A stretch of 10,357 bases of DNA from Bryobacteraceae bacterium. GTDB lineage: Bacteria; Acidobacteriota; Terriglobia; Bryobacterales; Bryobacteraceae. This document shows positions 1 through 6,948 of this stretch, piece by piece. The notes beneath the pieces were generated by a model that worked only from the letters and a program-made list of their open reading frames with translations, made no database searches and was not told where the DNA came from. Position numbers and translations under genes: made by a program. The DNA lies in NCBI GenBank assembly GCA_029975915.1, contig JARKOC010000288.1:1-10357 (forward strand), given 5' to 3'. The number at the start of each line of letters is the position of its first letter. Position 1 is the stretch's first letter.

Positions 1-1
1 G

Positions 2-502
2 CGCCAGCGGCGCCGGAAGGTGATCATCAAGCAGCTCGGCCGCGGAGTGTCCGAAACGACCGTCGCCAACGCGGAAGACGGCGAGGCCGCGCTACTGGCC
101 AAAATCCGCGAGGGCGAAGAGCCGGCGGTGGATGCTTTCGAGGCCAGCCGGATCATCGACCAGTTGAGCCAGGCCGAGGTTGATGACGTGGTCCAGGCCG
201 GCGATACGTTCCGTGTCTCGACCCGGGTACTGGGCGGCGTCACCGGCCACATCCTCAAGATGCCCTCGGCGAAGGACGTCTTCGAATACCGGCGCAGTTT
301 CGCCCGGATCCTCGACCTCCCCTTCAACCGCCAGGAACTCACCATCAACCTGGCCGCCGCCTGCACTCTATATAAGAAGTTGTCTCAGGGCGCGGAAGGC
401 TACGCCGGCGAGGTGCCCGTCATCCACCAGGCCGTCGCGGTGAAGGCGGCGATCGACGCGCTCGAGGCGGGCTTCCAGGAGGACCGGGACCCAAACTTCT
501 GA
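2..502 (+). CDS. Tail assembly chaperone, G-like (5' end outside window)
   Basis: Probable tail assembly chaperone, the short product of a lambda G/GT-type pair that coats the tape measure protein in the cytoplasm while the tail tube is built. The assignment rests mainly on context: it lies directly before the tape measure gene and ends in a -1 frameshift signal. It is a soluble, acidic, mostly helical protein with no membrane segment or signal peptide. The most family-like part is the C-terminal half, from about base 254: an LKMPS stretch, a helix with EYRRSF, then a Tyr/Val-rich VPVIHQAVAV segment. The frame is open to the window edge. The GTG at 20 would give 160 residues, but the purine-rich GGAAG directly abuts it, leaving no room for a working ribosome site, so the true start is probably upstream. 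Identity as a chaperone is fairly sure; exact family is not. Confidence 0.72.
   Translation, partial: RQRRRKVIIKQLGRGVSETTVANAEDGEAALLAKIREGEEPAVDAFEASRIIDQLSQAEVDDVVQAGDTFRVSTRVLGGVTGHILKMPSAKDVFEYRRSFARILDLPFNRQELTINLAAACTLYKKLSQGAEGYAGEVPVIHQAVAVKAAIDALEAGFQEDRDPNF
490..496 (+). promoter_or_regulatory. Programmed -1 ribosomal frameshift slippery heptamer CCCAAAC
   Basis: The seven bases read C CCA AAC in the zero frame of the chaperone gene, an exact X XXY YYZ heptamer in the right phase, two codons before the TGA at 500-502. Backward slippage by one base puts CCC and AAA in the P and A sites and continues CTT CTG ATC into the 496-828 frame. Sites of this kind, at this position between the two chaperone frames and before the tape measure gene, are conserved in long-tailed phages (lambda uses GGGAAAG). 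Heptamer, phase and open downstream frame are seen; frameshifting itself is inferred. Confidence 0.85.
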
Positions 503-828
503 TCGGGGAGTGGCCGGAACAGCCCTCCCTCCGGTATCTGGTCCACTGGGCCCTCCGGCGAGACGAACTCTGCGATCCGGGGCTGTGTCCGGATGCGCCG
601 GACGGCGGAAGGTGCGATCACTGCCCGCTCGACCGTCTGGATGCCGCCCAGTCCTCCGAGACCGGCCTGCTCATCCGCTGCGCCATCGACCTCCGGACAG
701 CCCTGAAGCTGGGTGTGCGGATCGGACTCGATGAGATCCGGGCCGATGAGTTCCTTGCCATGCTCGTCCTCGAAGAGGAACGTGACCGTCTTGACCGCGA
801 ACAGTTGAACAACCGTGGCCGACAATAA
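496..828 (+). CDS. Tail assembly chaperone, T-like domain made by -1 frameshift
   Basis: This 110-codon stretch is the C-terminal extension of the long chaperone form, equivalent to the T part of lambda gpGT, which recruits the tape measure protein. It has no ATG or plausible GTG/TTG start near its beginning. It is closed upstream by TAA at 373-375 and entered from the chaperone frame at the heptamer 490-496. The translation is protein-like: an early LRYLVHWALRR helix, a cysteine cluster C26-x4-C31-x8-C40-x2-C43 (numbered from 496), then a long amphipathic helical region with LDEIRADEFLAML and an acidic EEER tail, like the C-termini of other frameshifted chaperones. The stop overlaps the tape measure start at 815 by 14 bases, suggesting translational coupling. 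The cysteine cluster could bind a metal, which I do not recall for this family. Confidence 0.75.
   Translation, partial: LLIGEWPEQPSLRYLVHWALRRDELCDPGLCPDAPDGGRCDHCPLDRLDAAQSSETGLLIRCAIDLRTALKLGVRIGLDEIRADEFLAMLVLEEERDRLDREQLNNRGRQ
505..530 (+). promoter_or_regulatory. Stem-loop likely to stimulate the -1 frameshift
   Basis: In the RNA, GGGAG (506-510) pairs with CUCCC (525-529). A single bulged U at 511 follows, then GGC (512-514) pairs with GCC (522-524), closing a seven-base loop (515-521). A G-U pair, 505 with 530, can extend the base. That makes eight Watson-Crick pairs, nearly all G-C. The structure begins eight bases after the slippery heptamer, within the usual distance for a stimulatory hairpin. 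Loop bases CGG (515-517) could also pair with CCG (531-533) to form a small H-type pseudoknot. The pairing was worked out by eye; no folding energy was calculated. Confidence 0.6.
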
Positions 829-3800
829 GCTCGAACTCGTTGTTGAAGTCGATGTCAACAAGGCCAATGCGTCCATCAAGACGGTCAATTCGGGTCTGTC
901 GAGCATTGAGCAGACCGCCGCCAAGGCCGCGCACGGCGCGTCATCCAGCATCGACGGCATGACCGCCGCCATGGTCAAGGGCGCTACTGCGGGCAGTCTC
1001 CTCGCCGATGCCATCAAGAGCGCGGTCGCCTGGGCCAAGGAGTTCACGGTGGGCTCCGTCATGATGGCTGCCGAAAACGCCAAGGCAGAAGCTTCCCTGA
1101 AAGCGCTGGCAACCGCGCACGGAGTCGGTGCGGCGGCTGCCACGAGGCAGGTGGCGGCGATTGAAGAGATCGGCTTCGAGTTTACCGAGGCGGCCCATGC
1201 CGTGCAGCGCCTCATCGTTGCCGACATGGACCTGGCCAAGGCCGAAGGTCTTGCCAAACTGGCTAAGAATGCAGCGGCGGTGCAGAACGTGTCTGCCGGC
1301 GAAGCGATGGATGCGATTGTCCTCTCCATCGAGTCGGGCGCTTCGCGCGGGCTCCGCACGCTGGGGCTCTTCGTCGACTTCCAGAAAGAAGTCCTGATCC
1401 AGGAGCTCAAGCTGGGCCGCGCGTTGACCGATGCCGAGGAGAAACAGGTTCGGTACAACGCGGTGATGCGAGAGGGGGCGAAGATTCAGGGCGCCCACGC
1501 CGCCGCTTCTCAGACTGTGGAGGGGCAACTCGGAGCACTGCGCCGCGAGTTCAACAACCTACGGGAGGACATCGGAGCCAAGTTCCAGGATGATCTCCGG
1601 GCGCTGATTGGAAACCTGCGGGGCCTGGTCGGTTGGTTGAAAGAGAACACCGACCTCCTCACCAAGTTTGGTGAGACGGCGCTGTGGGTCGCCGGAGTGC
1701 TCGCGACGTATGGTCTCGCCACCAAGATCATGGAGCTGGCCAAGGCAATCGCCGCTCTCAACCTAGCCAGTTTGAACCCGTATGCGCTGCTCGCCGGTGG
1801 CGTAGTTGCGGCGGGCGCCATCGTCTACTCGGAGTGGAAGAACACCCAGGAACAACTCAAGGCCCGCTACGACGAGATGGAGCGGCAAGCCCTACGCGAC
1901 GACCTCTTCAAGGGCAAGGTCAAAGTGGATGACCTGCGCAAGAAGGGAATGACGGATGACCAGATCCGAGAGTTGATCTCCGGCAAGAAGCTGTTGTCCG
2001 GGGAGACCTTCGAGTTCGGTGGCCCGAAGATCACCGTCAAGACCTCGAACGAGCCGGACCTCGAAACCCTGAAACGTGCGCAGGAGATCCGGAAGAGGCA
2101 GGCGCAGGCGGAGCGGGATTCCCTGGAAGCAGCGCTTGCGGCTGAGGCTCATGGTGTCACGGGGCCGGCGAAGATCCTGCTCGAAATGCGGAAGGAGATC
2201 TCGAAGTACACCACCTTCGTCGATGACCGGGGCGCCACGCATCCAATGCGTCTCACCGCCAAAATGCGCGAGAACCTTGAGCGAGAACTGCGCGCCAAGG
2301 TTCGGCAGATGCAGAAGGAAGAGATGGCCGACTACCTTAAGGAACAGCAGGAGGCGTCCCAGCAGCGCCTTGCCTGGGAGTCGGACCTCTATCAGAAGCG
2401 CCTGGCCAACAACGAGGATATTGCGCGGCGAAACCTCGATCACCTCGCCGAAGTGTACAGGTTCGAAGAGCAGCGCGCGGGCTACAGGCGCGATGCCCAG
2501 TTGCGGGCTGTCGAAGCGTTGGACGCGCAGACGCTCCGGCAGAAACTCTGGGTCGAGCAGCGCAAGATGGAGATCGAGGTCGCCTATCTCCAGCGCGTGA
2601 ATGACATCAAGCTGCGGCTGTTCGACCTCGAAACCACGCGGACGCTGATCGAGGAAGAAGCTAACCTGAAGCGGCTCGGCTACAAGGCGGATGAGATCCG
2701 CGCGCGCATCGCCGAGGTCACCCAGCAGCGGCAGGACCTGCGCGGCCAGCAACAGGAAGCCACCGACGCTGCCATCCAGGCGGCACGGGAGAACGCGGCA
2801 ATCCGGCAGGGCCAACTCATCCGCGATGAGAACCGGCGCATCTTCGATTCCTTCAAGCGCCAGGCCGAGGGCGTCTTCGATGCGCTGCTCACGAAGTCGC
2901 AGTCCATCTGGTCCGCGATCGGCAACTCGCTCAAGACCGCCCTGCTGACGGCCATCAAAGACGTTGTGTCCTCCCGCGTGGCTGCGATGCTGATGCAGTT
3001 GTTTACCGGGCAGAAGGTGTCGTTCCAGCAGGGTGGAATGGGCGGCGGCGGAATTCTGGGGAGACTCGGCGGGATCCTCGGCGTTGGAGCCGTGCCTGTG
3101 TTTGGTGGTAGCGCGCCTGGCGGGACGCCGCCGTTTGTGCCGTCCGGTGCCGGTGCGCCGTCGATCATTCCCTCGGTGTTCGGGTCCCCCACTGGTGCCA
3201 CCCCTCCTTTCACTCCCTCGGCGGGCGGTGCGGCCGGAACTGGAGGCATCTTCTCCAAGGCGGGATGGGCCGGGTTCCTGCCCGGCCTGAAATCGTTCTT
3301 CGGGATCGGCGGTAGCGTGCAGTTGGCGCCCGGTGTCGCCACCACCTGGGAAGCAGCCACCCTGGGCCAGAAGCTCTCCTCCATCGGCAAGTCGAATGCC
3401 GCCCTGATGGCGGGCGCGATGCTGGCCTTCGACGGCCTTCGCCGTGGCGGTTTCACGGGCATGGCCGAGACCACCGCCGGCGGCGCGATGATCGGCTTCA
3501 AGTTCGGCGGGCCGCTCGGCGCGGCCATCGGCGCGGCCGCGGGACTGGTTGCCGGCATCGTGCGCCTCTTCGTGAAGGGTGCCGAGGAGAAGGCGAAGGC
3601 CAAGATCAAGGCGCTGTATGGCGTCGATATCTCCGACAAAGGCGTTCTGAAGCAGATCGTCGACACCGCGAAATCGGCCTTCGGCGGCAACCTCGACATG
3701 GCCATTCGATCGCCGCAGATCCGCGACCTGATCCAGTTGTACGCGATGACCACCGGTCAGAAGCCCTCGGGCATGCCTGGTTCGGTGACGCCCCTGTCAT

Positions 3801-4102
3801 TGGTGGAGATGGGTGGATCGCTATTCCAGTCGCCGTCGTACAGCAACGGAAGCTCACTGCCGGGACTGAGCGGCCTGCCTTCGCTCGACAAGATCGGCGG
3901 CGGGACACCATCGGCAGCCGGGCCAACGGTGATCAACATCACCGTACCGGGGGCCAAGGAGTTCTTTGAGAAGGAAACCGTCCGGGTGGTGGTTGAGAAT
4001 CCGCGCGCGGTCCAGTCCGCCGCGATGACGGCGACCAAAGCCAATGCCGGGAGGCGTGAGATGACGGGGCTGCAACTCAGTCCGGGATTGATCGTGTCAT
4101 GA
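815..4102 (+). CDS. Tail tape measure protein
   Basis: A 1095-residue protein that sets tail length and fills the tail tube before DNA passage. Size, composition and position right after the chaperone pair are typical. Seen in order: an Ala-rich helical N-terminal part (residues 1-270); a hydrophobic stretch (about 287-343) ending in GGVVAAGAIVYSEW; a long Glu/Arg/Gln-rich coiled-coil-like region (about 418-690); a Gly/Pro-rich linker (about 735-812) with two related GxTPPF-PS units; and a second hydrophobic Gly/Ala-rich stretch (about 882-920), then a beta-like tail with VINITVPG. At about 0.15 nm per residue, the known rule for siphoviruses, the tail would be near 160 nm. The start is GTG, chosen because MADNKLEL begins a typical amphipathic beta/helix opening and the codon lies inside the end of the chaperone frame. 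No strong ribosome site is seen, so coupling is likely. The stop overlaps the next ATG (ATGA). Confidence 0.93.
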   Translation: MADNKLELVVEVDVNKANASIKTVNSGLSSIEQTAAKAAHGASSSIDGMTAAMVKGATAGSLLADAIKSAVAWAKEFTVGSVMMAAENAKAEASLKALATAHGVGAAAATRQVAAIEEIGFEFTEAAHAVQRLIVADMDLAKAEGLAKLAKNAAAVQNVSAGEAMDAIVLSIESGASRGLRTLGLFVDFQKEVLIQELKLGRALTDAEEKQVRYNAVMREGAKIQGAHAAASQTVEGQLGALRREFNNLREDIGAKFQDDLRALIGNLRGLVGWLKENTDLLTKFGETALWVAGVLATYGLATKIMELAKAIAALNLASLNPYALLAGGVVAAGAIVYSEWKNTQEQLKARYDEMERQALRDDLFKGKVKVDDLRKKGMTDDQIRELISGKKLLSGETFEFGGPKITVKTSNEPDLETLKRAQEIRKRQAQAERDSLEAALAAEAHGVTGPAKILLEMRKEISKYTTFVDDRGATHPMRLTAKMRENLERELRAKVRQMQKEEMADYLKEQQEASQQRLAWESDLYQKRLANNEDIARRNLDHLAEVYRFEEQRAGYRRDAQLRAVEALDAQTLRQKLWVEQRKMEIEVAYLQRVNDIKLRLFDLETTRTLIEEEANLKRLGYKADEIRARIAEVTQQRQDLRGQQQEATDAAIQAARENAAIRQGQLIRDENRRIFDSFKRQAEGVFDALLTKSQSIWSAIGNSLKTALLTAIKDVVSSRVAAMLMQLFTGQKVSFQQGGMGGGGILGRLGGILGVGAVPVFGGSAPGGTPPFVPSGAGAPSIIPSVFGSPTGATPPFTPSAGGAAGTGGIFSKAGWAGFLPGLKSFFGIGGSVQLAPGVATTWEAATLGQKLSSIGKSNAALMAGAMLAFDGLRRGGFTGMAETTAGGAMIGFKFGGPLGAAIGAAAGLVAGIVRLFVKGAEEKAKAKIKALYGVDISDKGVLKQIVDTAKSAFGGNLDMAIRSPQIRDLIQLYAMTTGQKPSGMPGSVTPLSLVEMGGSLFQSPSYSNGSSLPGLSGLPSLDKIGGGTPSAAGPTVINITVPGAKEFFEKETVRVVVENPRAVQSAAMTATKANAGRREMTGLQLSPGLIVS
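3119..3232 (+). repeat. Two related GxTPPFxPS units in tape measure linker
   Basis: Residues from 3119-3157 read GGTPPFVPSGAGA and those from 3194-3232 read GATPPFTPSAGGA. The two 13-residue units are separated by twelve residues (PSIIPSVFGSPT). Codons differ between the copies, so this is an old protein-level repeat, not a recent DNA duplication. It lies in a Gly/Pro/Ser-rich stretch without helix-forming pattern, probably a flexible hinge between the coiled coil and the C-terminal hydrophobic region. Confidence 0.5.
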
Positions 4103-4569
4103 CCCGCCAGGAACTGCTCGACAAACTCGCGCGGGCGATCGCCGAGAACGAAGGTTTCTTCGTCACGGAAGCCCAGGCGAAGGCGCGCAAGATCCGATTC
4201 CCCACACGTGCCCAGATCAACGCGAACCCGGGCAACCTCCGCGTTTGGCGGGACACGAAGGGTCGGCCCTACCCGACGAGCGGTGGCTATGTGGACTTCG
4301 TCGCCTGGGCGTCAGAGCGCTTCCCTGGGGCTGCGCGCGAGGAGATGAGCCGCCGCGCACTGGAGGAAGGCTGGCGGATCCTACGCGTGCTCGCCGGCCA
4401 GTACATCGACGGGCGCTACACATGCGGCAAGCCGCCAACGGTGGAAGAGATGTTCCACACTTATGCGCCAGCGTCCGATGGAAACGATCCTGTCGGCTAT
4501 GCGCGCTTTGTCGCCGGCAAGCTCGGCGCGCAACCGGCCCAGCGGCTGATTGACTTGGTGACAGCCTGA
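4099..4569 (+). CDS. Virion-associated lysozyme-like protein (NPGN family)
   Basis: A 156-residue protein resembling the small phage structural proteins often annotated as lysozyme-like or P5-like. Their pattern is an early helix with a Glu, an NNNPGN(I/L)R segment, and a C-terminal YAP...N...Y...V...LG segment. Here these are IAENEGFF (Glu18 a possible catalytic residue), NANPGNLRVW (41-50), then TVEEMFHTYAPASDGNDP (114-131) and YARFVAGKLG (134-143). Members are thought to cut or bind peptidoglycan during entry. This one follows the tape measure protein, where many phages carry a tail-tip hydrolase. No signal peptide or membrane segment is present, which argues against a lysis endolysin needing its own export. 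It starts in an ATGA overlap with the preceding stop, and its own stop overlaps the next start. Catalytic activity is inferred only; a purely structural role is possible. Confidence 0.65.
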   Translation: MTRQELLDKLARAIAENEGFFVTEAQAKARKIRFPTRAQINANPGNLRVWRDTKGRPYPTSGGYVDFVAWASERFPGAAREEMSRRALEEGWRILRVLAGQYIDGRYTCGKPPTVEEMFHTYAPASDGNDPVGYARFVAGKLGAQPAQRLIDLVTA

Positions 4570-4970
4570 TGCCCGGCTCGGTTCAGAATGCCGCGCCGCT
4601 GACAATAATGCCGGCCAGCCTCTCGCGCTCGTTCGCTCATGAGCGGGCCTATCCGGTCGTCGAGAGCGAATATCGGAACGGAGAGTCGCAACGGTCGGTC
4701 CAGGCCACGACCAGCCGCAAACGCTGGCGCTTGGCCAAACGGCTGGCGCCGGCCCAACTCGGTGCCCTCCGCGACTTCTACGATGCCCGCAAGGGCCCAA
4801 CTGAGCCTTTCTACTTCTACGACGCGTATGAAACGAATCCGAAGTTCTCGTCGGACTCCACTGGTCAGGCGGTCGCGGGCCGCTACACCGTGCGTTTCGC
4901 CGGCGAGTGGAACCAGTCGGTCGACCTCGGCCGCGCGGACGTGAACGTCGAGTTGATTGAGTTGGCCTGA
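4569..4970 (+). CDS. Lambda gpM-like minor (distal) tail protein
   Basis: A 133-residue, predicted beta-rich protein resembling lambda gpM and the DUF2460-type distal tail proteins. These form the ring that joins tail tube to tail tip. Recognisable parts are a short EYRNGESQRS segment, a WRLAKR strand, the helix ALRDFYDARKGP (66-77) followed by an aromatic FYFYD strand, then YTVRFAGEW (106-114) and a closing VELIEL strand. In gpM the corresponding order is a strand, a helix ending in Gly, an aromatic strand and two final strands. The same elements occur in the N-terminus of the protein starting at 7212, so the two are probably paralogues. The start codon overlaps the preceding stop (TGATG), and no independent ribosome site is evident. 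Confidence 0.65.
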   Translation: MPGSVQNAAPLTIMPASLSRSFAHERAYPVVESEYRNGESQRSVQATTSRKRWRLAKRLAPAQLGALRDFYDARKGPTEPFYFYDAYETNPKFSSDSTGQAVAGRYTVRFAGEWNQSVDLGRADVNVELIELA

Positions 4971-4974
4971 CCTC

Positions 4975-4981
4975 GGGGGAG
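4975..4981 (+). promoter_or_regulatory. Ribosome binding site for the 4988 gene
   Basis: GGGGGAG lies six bases before ATG at 4988, within the 17-base gap after the gpM-like gene. It is one of the few clear purine-rich sites in this overlapping operon and supports that start. Confidence 0.55.
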
Positions 4982-4987
4982 ACCACG

Positions 4988-5371
4988 ATGGCGTTTTCCG
5001 CATACCTCGACCAGAAGATTCTCGAAAAGGCGTTCCTCGGGCAGGACTTCCAGGTCGCCGAGCACTGGTGCAGCCTGCACACCGCCGATCCCGGCAAGAC
5101 CGGCCAGGACGAGGCCTCCGGAGGCCCCTACACGCGGTTGTCTCTCGCTCAGTTCACAGCCGTCGACAATGACGGCGCCGCGAAGCGGGTCCGGAATGTG
5201 CCGCCGCTCTTCTTCCAAGTTCCCGCCGGAACGTACACCCACCTCGGCATGTGGGACGCAGTGAGCGGTGGCAACTTTCTCGGCGGCGGCGCGCTGTCGT
5301 CACCAGCCACCGTCAACGACGGCGACTTCGTCATCGTTCGCGAGAGCGACCTGTCCATCCTCCAGGATTAG
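4988..5371 (+). CDS. Small conserved phage tail-associated protein (HTADPG type)
   Basis: A 127-residue protein whose function I cannot name with certainty. It matches a pattern common in small phage proteins next to tail fibre genes: an N-terminal helix, a LHTADPG segment (30-36), an EASGGPYTR turn (42-50), a strand pair, and THLGMWDAVSGGNFLGGGAL (84-103). It ends in a strand after VNDGDFVIV. The Gly/Asp-rich turns and alternating hydrophobic residues suggest a beta-sandwich. Homologues are variously annotated as hypothetical, tail fibre or minor tail protein. It opens the four-gene accessory block before the tail-tip gene, consistent with a role in fibre structure or attachment. The ATG is backed by a purine-rich site six bases upstream. 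Confidence 0.6.
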   Translation: MAFSAYLDQKILEKAFLGQDFQVAEHWCSLHTADPGKTGQDEASGGPYTRLSLAQFTAVDNDGAAKRVRNVPPLFFQVPAGTYTHLGMWDAVSGGNFLGGGALSSPATVNDGDFVIVRESDLSILQD

Positions 5372-5374
5372 GAG
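5370..5374 (+). promoter_or_regulatory. Ribosome binding site overlapping a stop codon, sets GTG start
   Basis: AGGAG begins inside the TAG stop (5369-5371) of the preceding gene and lies six bases before GTG at 5381. This decides the GTG as the start of the next gene; no in-frame ATG lies nearby. Confidence 0.65.
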
Positions 5375-5380
5375 CCGCAC

Positions 5381-5857
5381 GTGTCCACGATCCGCACCCA
5401 ATTCGGTCTTGTCACCAATTTCGGCATCACGCTGAACGGCCTCGCGACGTCCAACGCGCGCAGTTCCGCGAAGGTCGACAACCAGAACAGCCGCTACATC
5501 GACGCGATCTGCCAGTTCAAGATCAAGCCGGTGTCGGGCTCTGTTGGCGACCGCTATTCCGTGTACTTCTTCGCGTGGGGCGCGGCAGATGACGCCTCGC
5601 CGATCTTCCCGGCTGGTGTGACCGGCGTCGATGAATCCGTGTCAGTGACGCTCGAAACGCTTTCCATTCGTCAGATCGGCTCGTTGTACGTGCCGGGTGC
5701 GGGCACCCTGATCAGCCCGCCGTTTTCCGTTGCGCCCGCGTTCGGCAACGTGCTTCCGCCGGTCTGGGGCGTGCTGGTTATCAACCGTTGCGGCATGGCC
5801 CTCGACGTGTCGGACAATCTTGGAGTCTGGCGCGGTGTTGAGTTCGAGGTGGCCTGA
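5381..5857 (+). CDS. Conserved phage protein of unknown function, beta-rich
   Basis: A 158-residue protein read from GTG, behind a clear AGGAG site. It resembles a widespread class of phage proteins found beside LamG and adaptor genes. These have an early segment with scattered Ser/Thr/Asn, a YIDAICQFKIKP-type strand, a YSVYFFAWG strand, and near the C-terminus a conserved PFSVAPAFGNVLPPVWGVLV stretch (114-133) followed by NRCGMAL. Here all of these are present in order. No catalytic motif, signal peptide or membrane segment is visible. I infer a virion role in the fibre or tail-tip periphery from gene neighbourhood only. Its TGA overlaps the ATG of the LamG gene (TGATG), so the two are probably translated in a coupled manner. 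Confidence 0.6.
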   Translation: MSTIRTQFGLVTNFGITLNGLATSNARSSAKVDNQNSRYIDAICQFKIKPVSGSVGDRYSVYFFAWGAADDASPIFPAGVTGVDESVSVTLETLSIRQIGSLYVPGAGTLISPPFSVAPAFGNVLPPVWGVLVINRCGMALDVSDNLGVWRGVEFEVA

Positions 5858-6948
5858 TGCGCCATCTCCTGCTCAATCCCGAGCCTCAGACCTGCTTCCC
5901 CAGCGACCGCTACGAGGCGATTCCTGATTTCTCGTCACCGCTTACGGCAGGTCTGCATTCGCTCTGGCTGCCGAGCGGACTCGATCCTCGAAGCTCCGCG
6001 AATGCGTTCCACCTGAACGGCAAGCGCGACATTACGGGTGGCGAGTTCTCCGTCGGCTACTTCCGCCGCCGCTTCCAGACAGGCGCTGCGCTTTCCGGTT
6101 TGACGGTTGCGCCAGGATCCGGCGGCAACATCGGGACGCCGTTCGGCCATGCATTCGCCTACAGCAATGAGCAGGCCGGCTTGTCAGTCGGAGGACTGGG
6201 CTACTGCCCGGTCTATAGCGGTGATGGAACCGGCAAGGTTCTCTCGATGTGCGTGTGGTTCCGGATCAATCGCGTCAACGGCTCCGGGTACCCCACGATG
6301 ATCGGCAACAGCTACTCGACGACCTGGTGGCTGGGCATCCGCACTTCGACGGGCGCCTACAAGGCCATTTTTCGCAATACGTCGGCCCCGTATGGAGCGT
6401 TCGAGTGGGGTTCCTACGGCGCAGACCTGCGGAAGGTCACCTGCGTGACCTTCACGCTGCCGTTCGACGCCAACAAGACGGCGAGCGTCTACCACAACGG
6501 CGTCCTGGCTGCGCAGAGCACGATCCCGAACGCCAGTGCGGTCGCCGGCAATGTCGATGTCTACGCTCTGTCGTCGGCCACACCGGGCATGTTCGTCGAG
6601 ATCTTCGGTTTCGCGTCTTGGACGAGGGCGCTGTATCCGGAGGAGGCCCGCGAGCTCGCATCCGGACCCTGGGTGATGCTCGCGAAGCGCCACCGCTTCT
6701 GGTACGCGCCGCTCATGGCCTATCGCTCGGCGGAGATCGCCGGCGGCTCCACTTTGGCGGCGTTGGACTTCCGCGGCACGCCCAGGAGTGCGGTGATCGC
6801 GGCAACGGCTCGAATGGTCGCGTACCGCAGGCCGCCTGCGGCTCCGGAGCGCACTCTCTCGATCCGGCCGGAGGACCGTTCTGTTTGTCCGGCGGCGGAA
6901 TCGCGGTCCTACTTTGTGCCGCACGAGGACCGGGGCATGGAAGCATGA
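5857..6948 (+). CDS. LamG/concanavalin A-like tail protein, probable carbohydrate binder
   Basis: A 363-residue protein with a central jelly-roll of the LamG/concanavalin A-like type (about 85-275). Signs are the LSMCVWFRI strand, an alternating aromatic core (TTWWLGIR), a VYHNGVL hairpin, and the closing SWTRALYPEEARELASGPW (254-272), which matches the usual C-terminal strand-plus-helix of phage LamG domains. Such domains on virions usually bind surface glycans, so this is the best candidate here for host recognition or fibre anchoring. After the domain, RHRFWYAPL leads to a basic linker, and residues 332-363 form short repeats built on Glu-Asp/Ser-Arg. No signal peptide is present. It overlaps its neighbours at both ends (TGATG and ATGA), and a weak GAGG precedes the start. 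A passive structural role rather than receptor binding is possible. Confidence 0.75.
   Translation: MRHLLLNPEPQTCFPSDRYEAIPDFSSPLTAGLHSLWLPSGLDPRSSANAFHLNGKRDITGGEFSVGYFRRRFQTGAALSGLTVAPGSGGNIGTPFGHAFAYSNEQAGLSVGGLGYCPVYSGDGTGKVLSMCVWFRINRVNGSGYPTMIGNSYSTTWWLGIRTSTGAYKAIFRNTSAPYGAFEWGSYGADLRKVTCVTFTLPFDANKTASVYHNGVLAAQSTIPNASAVAGNVDVYALSSATPGMFVEIFGFASWTRALYPEEARELASGPWVMLAKRHRFWYAPLMAYRSAEIAGGSTLAALDFRGTPRSAVIAATARMVAYRRPPAAPERTLSIRPEDRSVCPAAESRSYFVPHEDRGMEA
6850..6945 (+). repeat. Nine-residue repeats at the C-terminus of the LamG protein
   Basis: Residues 332-363 of the LamG protein split into units beginning with Arg: RTLSIRPED, RSVCPAAES, RSYFVPHED and a final short RGMEA. Each full unit runs Arg, small or hydrophobic residues, Pro, acidic pair or Glu-Ser. 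The spacing is exactly nine, and DNA identity between units is low, so the repeat is selected at protein level. Similar chains of ...ENR/EDR units occur at the ends of other phage LamG-type proteins, as far as I recall. They may form a short beta-structure that docks to the adaptor encoded next. Confidence 0.6.

Noticed and set aside
367..376. CTATATAAGA, an AT-rich patch resembling a -10 promoter element
   Set aside because: It lies within the chaperone coding frame, has no convincing -35 partner, and internal promoters are not needed in this overlapping operon.
510..734. + strand open frame of 74 codons starting at GTG 510
   Set aside because: Pro/Arg-rich translation; the real frame here is the -1 extension of the chaperone (496-828), which gives a protein-like sequence entered from a slippery heptamer.
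496..828. Reading the chaperone extension as a broken, frameshifted pseudogene
   Set aside because: The shift is exactly at an in-phase canonical heptamer with a downstream stem, and both frames are otherwise intact, so programmed frameshifting is the better reading.
400..1458. Open frame of 352 codons on the - strand across the chaperone and start of the tape measure gene
   Set aside because: Ser/Ala-rich low-quality translation, antisense to two supported genes.
1892..3753. Two long - strand open frames (1892-2815 and 2680-3753) opposite the tape measure gene
   Set aside because: They overlap each other and mirror the coiled-coil and Gly/Pro regions; the compositions are typical shadows of GC-rich coding DNA.
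6249..6944. Upstream extension of the 87-residue adaptor frame
   Set aside because: This part is antiphase to the LamG domain and rich in Arg/Pro/His; the ATG at 6945 in an ATGA overlap gives the compact family-like product.
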